The notes under the pieces were generated by a model. That model was not told the origin of the DNA. It saw nothing but the letters and a program-made list of their open reading frames with translations, and searched no databases. Below are positions 1 through 5,495 of a stretch of DNA of 5,685 nt, in pieces. Made by a program: the position numbers and the translations under genes. Source of the stretch: an uncultured Senegalimassilia sp. (GTDB lineage: Bacteria > Actinomycetota > Coriobacteriia > Coriobacteriales > Eggerthellaceae); contig CAKUJT010000142.1 in the NCBI GenBank assembly GCA_934661765.1, positions 1 through 5,685 on the forward strand, in the 5' to 3' direction. How positions within the stretch are numbered: position 1 is the first letter of the stretch; each line of letters opens with the position of its first letter.

Positions 1-1037
1 GTATCTTCATCTGTAGTTCCGTCCTCGCCTACAGAATCGATAACCATTCCTACTACTCCCACACCCTTTTCCTTCATTTCCTGATAAAGCTTGTCAAGGT
101 CTGGCATTTCATTTACACATGGAGAGCACCAGGTTGTAAAGCAGTTTACAAGAGTCAGGTCATAGTCGCTGAATACTTTTTCTGTATAAGCATTTCCATC
201 AATATCCGTTGTCTCAAATGCACCTACATTTTCTGCATCCGGGTTGGCATTCTCTGCAGGCATATCGAATACAGATTTGCTTGGATCAAAGGCTGTCATT
301 TCTGTGATCGTAGTCTCAATTTTTTCGATCTCGTCTGTCAGGTCAGACTCTGCATTTTTATTAATGCTGAGATAGTACTTATAGTTTCCATCCTCGCTGG
401 TTCCCAGCTCTTTGTGCTCATTGCAGCCTGTGATGGAATCCAGATCATCGATCACGTCCTTGCTGTAAACACCAAGTGTGCCAACTCTTTCGATGCTCTT
501 AAGCCAGTCCTCATAGCCGGTTCCAAGAAGGTTTACATCTTCGTTTTTCTGATCCTCGGTAAGCTTATTCCAGTGGAAAAAGGCATACTTGAAGCCAGTC
601 ATATCATCATTCCATTCTTCCTCTGTGATCATAAGCATATCGGAGTTTTCGATCTGTTTCTTCAGTTCTTCCGGAAGGACTGCCTTTAAGCCAAGGAATG
701 GAAAATCGTAGGAATCCTGCACCTTCATATTAATATCTGCTGCTTTTACTGTTTTTTTCACAGGTGTGCCATCTTCAGAGAAAACAGCTGTCTCAGAACC
801 GTCACCGGCTACCACTACGCCAGCTTCATCTGCAGAAACTGCTGCTCCGGCCTCATCTGCTGATACGGCTGCGCCAGCTGCATCCGCAGGTACGCTCATG
901 CCTGCTGCATCTGCCGGAACTGCCATGCCGGCTTCTTCTGCTGATACGCTTTCAGCCTTGATCATAGCCGGATTGAAAGATGTTGCTGTCAGAACTCCTG
1001 CTGCCAGAATTGCCATAAGTCTTTTTTTATTCATCAT
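1..1037 (-). CDS. Secreted TlpA/ResA-like thioredoxin-fold protein, 3' end cut by window edge
   Basis: 345 codons are visible; the C-terminus lies beyond the left edge. Residues 1-28 form a signal peptide: a Lys/Arg-rich start (MMNKKR), a hydrophobic core, and possible cleavage after Ala28. No lipobox cysteine is present, so the protein is either released or held by an uncleaved signal anchor. Residues 36-80 are five nine-residue Ala/Gly/Val/Asp-rich repeats, probably a flexible linker. Residues ~90-255 are an acidic region I do not recognise, with a single Cys205. From ~265 onward a thioredoxin fold begins, with the active site in TTWCSPCVNEMPDL (Cys304, Cys307), typical of TlpA/ResA extracytoplasmic thiol-disulfide proteins. 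The expected role is reduction or exchange of disulfides outside the membrane; the partner is unknown. The first of two tandem ATGs is chosen because GAAAGGA lies 9 nt upstream of it. The gene has its own likely promoter, so it is probably not part of the xyloside operon. The fold assignment is firm; the substrate is unknown. Confidence 0.88.
   Translation of the reverse strand, partial: MMNKKRLMAILAAGVLTATSFNPAMIKAESVSAEEAGMAVPADAAGMSVPADAAGAAVSADEAGAAVSADEAGVVVAGDGSETAVFSEDGTPVKKTVKAADINMKVQDSYDFPFLGLKAVLPEELKKQIENSDMLMITEEEWNDDMTGFKYAFFHWNKLTEDQKNEDVNLLGTGYEDWLKSIERVGTLGVYSKDVIDDLDSITGCNEHKELGTSEDGNYKYYLSINKNAESDLTDEIEKIETTITEMTAFDPSKSVFDMPAENANPDAENVGAFETTDIDGNAYTEKVFSDYDLTLVNCFTTWCSPCVNEMPDLDKLYQEMKEKGVGVVGMVIDSVGEDGTTDED
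798..932 (-). repeat. Five tandem 27-bp units encoding a nine-residue repeat
   Basis: Inside the thioredoxin-like gene, residues 36-80 read AGMAVPADA, AGMSVPADA, AGAAVSADE, AGAAVSADE and a degenerate AGVVVAGDG. The preceding residues 27-35 (KAESVSAEE) look like a sixth, eroded unit. Units 3 and 4 are identical in protein, yet six of their nine codons differ at the third base. The array is therefore not a fresh DNA duplication. It sits between the signal peptide and the folded part, where a spacer through the cell wall or a low-complexity linker would be expected. Confidence 0.85.
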
Positions 1038-1046
1038 TTTTAATTT

Positions 1047-1053
1047 TCCTTTC
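1047..1053 (-). promoter_or_regulatory. Ribosome binding site of the thioredoxin-like gene
   Basis: GAAAGGA lies 9 nt before the first of two adjacent ATG codons and 12 nt before the second. This favours the first ATG (1037) as the start. Confidence 0.6.
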
Positions 1054-1077
1054 AGCGTTTTTTATTTGTCTGAACGT

Positions 1078-1086
1078 ATTTTAACA
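1078..1086 (-). promoter_or_regulatory. Extended -10 promoter for the thioredoxin-like gene
   Basis: On the minus strand TGTTAAAAT matches an extended -10 element (TG-N-TAAAAT, one mismatch from TATAAT). It would give a 5' leader of about 35 nt. The only -35-like hexamer, TTAACA at 1105-1110, is 21 nt upstream, which is too far for a standard spacing. The call therefore rests on the extended -10 alone. TTAACA on one side and TGTTAA on the other form a 6-bp inverted repeat across this promoter (1081-1086 and 1105-1110). Confidence 0.45.
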
Positions 1087-1126
1087 TCTTTCCTATAAAA
1101 TCTGTGTTAAGATTTTTATTTTTTTG

Positions 1127-1157
1127 AAAAAAACATTTATTTCAGGCTGTTAAATAA
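1127..1157 (-). terminator. Weak candidate terminator after the HPr-like gene
   Basis: On the minus strand TTATTT (1157-1152) can pair with AAATAA (1142-1137), with one C-G pair inside. Three bases after a short ATG spacer comes a run of seven T (1133-1127). The stem is almost purely A/T and overlaps the stop codon, so termination is probably partial. Some read-through into the thioredoxin-like gene is possible. Confidence 0.25.
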
Positions 1158-1377
1158 GAAACTCCTTAAAAACATTGTCAACTATTTTTTCATCTTCCAT
1201 ATCTGCCACAAGCTCTAATGGCATTTCCAGGTCAAGACTGAAGATTCCCATAATAGATTTTGCGTTTACATAATATTTTCCACTGATTAAATCCATATCA
1301 CAATCGAATTTAGAACATAACTTATTAAATGTATCAACATCTTTCATATTCTCAATTCTAACTTTACGTTTTACCAT
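1150..1377 (-). CDS. HPr-like protein lacking the phosphocarrier histidine
   Basis: This 75-residue protein resembles HPr/Crh. A beta strand (RKVRIE, 4-9) is followed by a helix-like stretch ending in CSKFDCDMDL (21-30). Then comes the hallmark VNAKSIMGIFSL (37-48), which aligns with the Ser46 region of Bacillus HPr (VNLKSIMGVMSL), with Ser41 at the Ser46 position. The GLHARPA/GIHARPA active-site motif is absent, about five residues are missing there, and the protein has no histidine anywhere. It therefore cannot pass phosphate from enzyme I to PTS permeases. In Firmicutes, HPr kinase/phosphorylase modifies Ser46 of HPr and of the naturally His15-less paralogue Crh, creating a CcpA corepressor. 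A Crh-like regulatory role is inferred, not shown. The start is supported by AAAGGAG 9 nt upstream, and the gene begins 17 bp after the beta-xylosidase stop. Two cysteines (21, 26) are of unknown significance. The fold call is fairly secure; the function is open. Confidence 0.8.
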   Translation of the reverse strand: MVKRKVRIENMKDVDTFNKLCSKFDCDMDLISGKYYVNAKSIMGIFSLDLEMPLELVADMEDEKIVDNVFKEFLI

Positions 1378-1386
1378 TTCTCATTT

Positions 1387-1393
1387 CTCCTTT
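1387..1393 (-). promoter_or_regulatory. Ribosome binding site of HPr-like gene abutting upstream stop codon
   Basis: AAAGGAG starts one base after the TGA of the beta-xylosidase gene (1397-1395), reading TGATAAAGGAG, and is 9 nt from the HPr-like ATG. A ribosome terminating on the upstream gene would cover this site, so translational coupling is likely and no separate promoter fits in the gap. Confidence 0.7.
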
Positions 1394-1394
1394 A

Positions 1395-3044
1395 TCATTT
1401 TATATCCACAGTTTCATCTGCCACATATTCAAAGAAATCAAAATCAGCTGTGTGCTGATGAAGCATACGGTCGCCACAGGTGATTCCTACGAAAGTTCCT
1501 GTAAATTCACCAAACTCAGAATACTCATCCGAAAATTTCGTAGTATCAAAGCATGGTCCGATTTCTTTATAGGTATCTCCATCCAGCGACCACTTAAAGC
1601 AGGATTTTCTGCCCTTTATCTCCAGCCGCATCCAGATGTCCTGTCCATCTTCCACAAAAGTCCTTGCTTCCGGAAATTCCCGTTTTATTCCATTTTCCAC
1701 CTGCATAACAGAAACCGCACTGTGATTCAGCGTATCGCTGAAATATTTATACAAATATACAAAATTCATATTATCATAATAAAGGATCAACCCGGCTGTA
1801 TGCTGGTAGCTCAGCGGAGTAAAATCAACCTTTGTCGTTACCGCTGCCTGTACACTTGTCAGCTTTCTTGCCAAAATACTTGTCTTATTCAAAGAGCAGC
1901 CGGATTCCTGACCACGCAGGCGAATCCAGCCTGGTCTTGCTTTCAGGTCAACAAAGGTCACAGGATCAATGCGAGGCGCATAATAACCGATTGCAAGAGT
2001 TTCAGAATCAAAGTCATCCCTCTGCGGAAGCTTTTTCACCGGATACTCAGGAAGCTTACTCTCCTCCACAAACTCCTGGGCCATATTGCCTCCATTTTCC
2101 ATTCGAAGCCAGCCATCCTCTGTCCATCTCATACGCTGAATGGCAGTTTCACGGCCAAGAGTGCAGCGAAGCTCCGGAACAAAAGGTCTGGAAGTGAGAT
2201 GTACCAGCCAGGTTTCTCCGTTCGGAAGATCCACATAACTGGCATGACCGGATTTCTGAAGCTTACTCTCCGGATTATAATAGCGAGGCTTCAAGTGATC
2301 CCAGTCGGCACGCTCGTTATGATTTTCCGGAACAGAAGTTACAATTGGATTACATGGATCAGCCTCATATGGCCCCCATACATTTTCAGAACGTCCCATT
2401 GTCACGCTATGATAATAGCCCGTTCCGCCTTCAGCACACATTATATAGTAGTAATTCCCACGCTTAGTCAGATGAGGCGCCTCAATACAACCACGGTCTG
2501 TACCTCCTCTCCAGAAAGCTTTTGGCATTCCCACTACTTTTTTCTGTACCGGATCATATTCTACAATGCAGATTGGACCCGGTTTCTCGTATTCTGTTCT
2601 TGTCTCCCATTCAAGAGCCACAATATATTTTTTGCCGTCATCATCATGGAACATAGAAGCATCAAAACCGGAAGAATGAAGATAAACCGGTTCACTCCAG
2701 GGACCGCGCAGATCTTTTGCCGTGATCAGATAGTTATCTACATCAAAATATCTGGCATTCATAGAATTCATAACACCATATACTACATAAAACAGATCAT
2801 CTGCTTCACAGTAGGTCAGGCAAGGTGCCCAGATTCCTTTTGCACTTGGCAGCTTTTTTAAGTCAGGATCTTCTGCATTGGTAAGGGCATGGGAATACAG
2901 TTCCCAGTTTTTCATATCCTTTGAATGATAAATTGGAATGCCCGGAAACCATTCGAAGGAAGAAACTGCAATGTAGAAATCATCACCCTTTCGGCAGATA
3001 CATGGATCGGCATGAAAGCCTGGTAAAATTGGGTTCTGGATCAT
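1395..3044 (-). CDS. xynB: Cytoplasmic GH43 beta-xylosidase / alpha-L-arabinofuranosidase
   Basis: A 549-residue glycoside hydrolase family 43 enzyme of the XynB type. It removes xylose (and often arabinose) from the non-reducing end of short xylo-oligosaccharides with inversion. Residues 1-~320 form the five-bladed propeller. Asp13 in GFHADP is the general base, Asp128 in GFDASMFHD the pKa-modulating aspartate, and Glu188 in CIEAPHL the general acid; the conserved GHAS and LGRETAIQ segments follow. From ~340 (RDDFDSETL) to the end is the beta-sandwich C-terminal domain usual in these xylosidases. Length is close to Selenomonas SXA (about 540). There is no signal peptide, so it acts on imported sugars, matching the symporter 21 bp upstream. 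The start at 3044 is chosen because GGAGG lies 8 nt before it; the in-frame ATG at 3059 overlaps that site. Residues ~236-264 are roughly 17 longer than in SXA, suggesting another GH43 subfamily (possibly 12 rather than 11). The xylosidase/arabinofuranosidase balance cannot be read from sequence. Confidence 0.93.
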   Translation of the reverse strand: MIQNPILPGFHADPCICRKGDDFYIAVSSFEWFPGIPIYHSKDMKNWELYSHALTNAEDPDLKKLPSAKGIWAPCLTYCEADDLFYVVYGVMNSMNARYFDVDNYLITAKDLRGPWSEPVYLHSSGFDASMFHDDDGKKYIVALEWETRTEYEKPGPICIVEYDPVQKKVVGMPKAFWRGGTDRGCIEAPHLTKRGNYYYIMCAEGGTGYYHSVTMGRSENVWGPYEADPCNPIVTSVPENHNERADWDHLKPRYYNPESKLQKSGHASYVDLPNGETWLVHLTSRPFVPELRCTLGRETAIQRMRWTEDGWLRMENGGNMAQEFVEESKLPEYPVKKLPQRDDFDSETLAIGYYAPRIDPVTFVDLKARPGWIRLRGQESGCSLNKTSILARKLTSVQAAVTTKVDFTPLSYQHTAGLILYYDNMNFVYLYKYFSDTLNHSAVSVMQVENGIKREFPEARTFVEDGQDIWMRLEIKGRKSCFKWSLDGDTYKEIGPCFDTTKFSDEYSEFGEFTGTFVGITCGDRMLHQHTADFDFFEYVADETVDIK

Positions 3045-3052
3045 CGTAAAAA

Positions 3053-3057
3053 CCTCC
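3053..3057 (-). promoter_or_regulatory. Ribosome binding site deciding the GH43 start
   Basis: GGAGG sits 8 nt upstream of the ATG at 3044. An in-frame ATG at 3059 overlaps this very motif (ATGGAGG) and has no site of its own. The protein therefore very probably starts MIQNPILPGF, as in related xylosidases, rather than with five extra residues. Confidence 0.8.
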
Positions 3058-3065
3058 ATTTCGTT

Positions 3066-4439
3066 TTAATTATTTTTCGCTGCTCTTTTATGTAAATCAC
3101 TGATAATTCCTTCAAATTCATCATCCAGGTGATAAAATCGTAAAATTATAAAACATGCGGCAAACACAGCAAGTGGAATCCAGGTGAAACACAGACGAAT
3201 AGAAAATAAGGCTGACGATGACTGAACTGTTGCGTCTCCCACATAGCCACCAATCTGAATAATTATACCCAGAAGTGCTGAACCAATACCATTTCCGATT
3301 TTATAACCAAAACTACATGCACTGTTTACAAGCCCTTCTGTACGATGCCCCGTTTTCCATTCACCGTAATCAATTGTATCTGAAACCATAGCCCACATAG
3401 TAGCTCCACCACAGGCATTTCCAATTCCACGGATAAGACTGGAAATTATAATAACCGGCATTGTACTGCCTCCGAATTCAAGAATCAGCATTCCAATGGC
3501 AGCAAGAATAAGGCCAAGAGAAAACACATTACGTTTTCCATATTTTTTTACCAGGCCTGCTATAAAAAACATTGCCACAATCTGAATTGCATTGTAAATA
3601 CCGTTAATTGTGCTTACCAGATTTTTATCTTCCAAAATATCTTTCGCATAATATACAGTTGTTCCACCGTTAATTGCATAATAAAGAAAAAAGAGTGCAA
3701 GTACACAGGTCATCATAATCCAATACTTATTTGCAAACAGCGATTTAACACCTTCTAAAAGGGTGATTTTCTCCATTTCTCCATTAAGTTCAGCAACAGC
3801 ATGAACTCGTTCTTTAGTTCCAATGAACGTAAGAAGAAACGCCACTATAGCAAGCAGACCCAGGATACAGAATGTTTTTGTCCATGCTGCAGCATTATCT
3901 CCAAAAAACTCTACCAAAGGTAATGTAACCATATTGATTGTCAAAGTTCCTGCTGTTGCAAGAAGATTTCTAAAAATACTAAGTACAGATCTTTCATATG
4001 GATTTTGAGTCATAAGCGCATTCAAGGATGAATATGGTACATTAATTGCAGTATATACAACCGTTGAAACCAGGTTATAAGTTATGAATACGTATACCAG
4101 TTTCGCTGTGGTGCCAAGAGTTGTTGGTACTGAAAAAAGCAGAACGCCAGCTAATGCAAACGGCACACATACACGTAATATCCAGACTCTTGCTTTTCCA
4201 TATTTTGACTTTGTGCGGTCAACAATCATTCCCATAATAATATCGCTGATTCCATCAAATATTCTGGAAACCAGCATAATAGTTCCAACAGCGGCTGCAT
4301 TTACTCCGGCATAATCTGTGTAATAGAATAACAGAAATGCCGACATTGCAGTATAAATAATATTGCATCCAAAATCTCCGCATCCGTAGCAGAAACGCTC
4401 AAAAAGTAATGCTGGAGTCAGTTTTCTTTTTTCGTTCAT
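3066..4439 (-). CDS. xynP: GPH-family sugar:cation symporter, likely xyloside importer
   Basis: A 457-residue, strongly hydrophobic membrane protein, with about 12 transmembrane helices expected for the glycoside-pentoside-hexuronide (MelB/XynP/YicJ) family of cation symporters. The N-terminal region RFCYGCGDFGCNIIY is typical. Asp62 and Asp66 in the segment RIFDGISDIIMG match the cation-binding Asp55/Asp59 pair of E. coli MelB. They are followed by the family loop DRTKSKYGKARVW (74-86). Asn133 (AINVPYSSLNAL) stands where MelB has a substrate-binding Asp124, a change I expect in other members, although I cannot verify its frequency here. The protein has no C-terminal IIA-like domain, unlike LacS-type transporters. 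It is the first gene of the operon, with AAAAGGAG 7 nt before the start and the beta-xylosidase following after 21 bp. This context suggests import of xylobiose or arabinoxylo-oligosaccharides. The family call is strong; the gene symbol and substrate rest on the neighbour. Confidence 0.88.
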   Translation of the reverse strand: MNEKRKLTPALLFERFCYGCGDFGCNIIYTAMSAFLLFYYTDYAGVNAAAVGTIMLVSRIFDGISDIIMGMIVDRTKSKYGKARVWILRVCVPFALAGVLLFSVPTTLGTTAKLVYVFITYNLVSTVVYTAINVPYSSLNALMTQNPYERSVLSIFRNLLATAGTLTINMVTLPLVEFFGDNAAAWTKTFCILGLLAIVAFLLTFIGTKERVHAVAELNGEMEKITLLEGVKSLFANKYWIMMTCVLALFFLYYAINGGTTVYYAKDILEDKNLVSTINGIYNAIQIVAMFFIAGLVKKYGKRNVFSLGLILAAIGMLILEFGGSTMPVIIISSLIRGIGNACGGATMWAMVSDTIDYGEWKTGHRTEGLVNSACSFGYKIGNGIGSALLGIIIQIGGYVGDATVQSSSALFSIRLCFTWIPLAVFAACFIILRFYHLDDEFEGIISDLHKRAAKNN

Positions 4440-4482
4440 TAATGTTCTCCTTTTCCTAAATCTTCTTTAAATGTGTCATTTT

Positions 4483-4496
4483 TTCAACGCGCTGAA
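4483..4496. promoter_or_regulatory. Imperfect 14-bp palindrome, candidate operator
   Basis: TTCAACGCGCTGAA matches its own reverse complement at six of seven positions per arm. It is the only GC-rich island in the divergent spacer. It abuts the likely -10 of the symporter operon (around 4496-4504), so it would lie over the transcription start, a position suited to a repressor. The centre is GC rather than the CG of CcpA/LacI-type sites, so the binding protein is unknown. Confidence 0.35.
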
Positions 4497-4504
4497 TTAT
4501 CTTA
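4496..4504 (-). promoter_or_regulatory. Probable -10 region of the symporter-xylosidase operon
   Basis: The minus strand reads TAAGATAAT, offering TAAGAT or GATAAT as a -10 hexamer and giving a leader of roughly 50 nt. No good -35 hexamer lies 16-18 nt upstream, which would fit a promoter dependent on an activator such as the adjacent AraC-type protein. Confidence 0.4.
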
Positions 4505-4517
4505 TAAATTTATCTTA
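4497..4517. repeat. Two direct TTATCTTA copies 13 bp apart
   Basis: TTATCTTA occurs at 4497-4504 and 4510-4517. The first copy overlaps the presumed -10 of the symporter operon. They could be half-sites for the AraC regulator, but the 13-bp period is shorter than the ~21 bp usual for AraC half-site pairs, and AT-rich promoter DNA can produce such matches by chance. Confidence 0.35.
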
Positions 4518-4523
4518 AATCAC

Positions 4524-4553
4524 TTGCTAATAGTTTTCCAGATATGATAGTAT
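4524..4553 (+). promoter_or_regulatory. Promoter of the AraC-family gene
   Basis: A -35-like TTGCTA (4524-4529) and an extended -10 TGATAGTAT (4545-4553, TG-N-TAGTAT) are separated by 18 nt. Transcription would start near 4560, leaving a leader of about 34 nt. The -10 is embedded in the inverted repeat AGATA/TATCT (4540-4544 and 4551-4555), a natural place for autoregulation. Confidence 0.5.
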
Positions 4554-4593
4554 CTAATCAATAGGTCGATATTCTCTTTTAGGAGACATCATT

Positions 4594-5484
4594 ATGAAAA
4601 AAATACTTACCTCCTCCAATTATGAAATTATCCCTCTCGATACCAGAACAAATGTCCGTTTTTATACCTCTGTGGATTCTGGAAGTTATGTTCCACCACA
4701 TTGGCACGATGCTATTGAAATTATTTATCTGTTTGAGGGACAATTAAAAATAAACACAGAAAAAAACACTCAGATTCTGCATCAGGATCAATGTATACTA
4801 ATACCGCCTGGTGAAATTCATTCTACTTTATGTGCAGCCCCTAATAAGGCAATTGTATTTCAAATTCCGCAAATTTTTATGGAAAAGTTTATTCCCCATG
4901 TGAACGGACTTCATTTTATGCTGGAAGACCCACCACATCTGCCAAACCAGACAGATAACCAGCGTCAGAAAACGAAGCTTCGTCAATTAAAAAACAATCT
5001 TGAAAAAATGCAGTTTGTTATGAATACAGAACCTGACGGCGCACTATTACTGTTTAACAGCCTGCTTTTTGACGTACTTTATCAGCTATATCACAATTTC
5101 AGTACCGTCCGGATAGATTCCGCACTAACCAAAAAAAATCAAAATCTGGAAAGAATAAAACCAGTACTGGATTACATTAACGATAATTACAACAGACAAA
5201 TCACTCTTTCCGAGATTTCGCAGATTGCCATGTTTGATCCTAAATATTTCTGCCGTTTTTTTAAGAAATGTATGGGAACAACATTTCTGGAATACCAGAA
5301 TGACATCCGTATTTCCCATATTTATCAGGATCTGGTATCCACAAATGATAAAATTTCTGTCATTCTGGAGCGCCACGGATTCACTAATTATAAACTGTTT
5401 CGAAAAGTTTTTTATGAGCATTTTGGTGCCACACCAACTGAAGTACGTAAAAATAATTCTGTCTATCAGAAAACCACATTATAA
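4594..5484 (+). CDS. AraC-family transcriptional regulator with N-terminal cupin
   Basis: A 296-residue regulator. Residues ~20-100 form a cupin-like sugar-sensing domain: PPHWHDAIEIIYLFEGQL with His36, His38 and Glu42, then ILIPPGEIH ending in His75. Residues ~186-286 are the two helix-turn-helix motifs of the AraC/XylS DNA-binding domain. The first is around ITLSEISQIAMFDPKYFCRFFKKCMG (203-228). The second is around ISVILERHGFTNYKLFRKVFYEHFGATPTEVRK (254-286), the family signature. Length is standard. AGGAG 8 nt upstream supports the start. Being divergent from the symporter-xylosidase operon, it most likely controls that operon in response to a xylo- or arabino-sugar, probably as an activator; the ligand is not shown. 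The stop codon is only 11 bp from the next start, so it may be co-transcribed with the response regulator. Confidence 0.92.
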   Translation: MKKILTSSNYEIIPLDTRTNVRFYTSVDSGSYVPPHWHDAIEIIYLFEGQLKINTEKNTQILHQDQCILIPPGEIHSTLCAAPNKAIVFQIPQIFMEKFIPHVNGLHFMLEDPPHLPNQTDNQRQKTKLRQLKNNLEKMQFVMNTEPDGALLLFNSLLFDVLYQLYHNFSTVRIDSALTKKNQNLERIKPVLDYINDNYNRQITLSEISQIAMFDPKYFCRFFKKCMGTTFLEYQNDIRISHIYQDLVSTNDKISVILERHGFTNYKLFRKVFYEHFGATPTEVRKNNSVYQKTTL

Positions 5485-5495
5485 AAGGAGACAAT

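Larger units (their letters stand above)
4440..4593. promoter_or_regulatory. Divergent control region between symporter operon and AraC gene
   Basis: These 154 bp must contain both divergent promoters and, most likely, the operators of the AraC-family regulator. The region is AT-rich. TATCT occurs at 4498-4502, 4511-4515 and 4551-4555, and inverted (AGATA) at 4540-4544. An imperfect 14-bp palindrome lies at 4483-4496. No open reading frame or RNA gene is evident. Confidence 0.7.

Noticed and set aside
766..1098. Plus-strand open frame rich in Ala, Ser and Thr repeats
   Set aside because: It mirrors the nine-residue repeat of the minus-strand thioredoxin-like gene and lacks a ribosome binding site. 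The minus strand has signal peptide, promoter and active-site motif.
1105..1110. TTAACA as the -35 of the thioredoxin-like promoter
   Set aside because: The 21-nt spacing to the -10 is outside the usual 16-19 range. The extended -10 can work without it.
1452..2861. A 469-codon open frame on the plus strand, antisense to the GH43 gene
   Set aside because: It starts with GTG, has no ribosome binding site, and its translation is rich in His, Arg, Cys and Ile with no recognisable domain. It is the shadow of a conserved gene whose catalytic motifs are all intact on the other strand.
3045..3059. Upstream in-frame ATG adding five residues to the GH43 enzyme
   Set aside because: That ATG overlaps the GGAGG that serves the ATG at 3044. 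Related enzymes begin close to the NPILPGF segment.
4483..4496. CcpA cre site
   Set aside because: The central dinucleotide is GC, not CG, and the arms do not fit TGNAANCG. I list it only as an unassigned palindrome.
5125..5421. Minus-strand 98-codon frame opposite the AraC C-terminus
   Set aside because: No ribosome binding site and no recognisable protein; it overlaps the conserved helix-turn-helix coding region.
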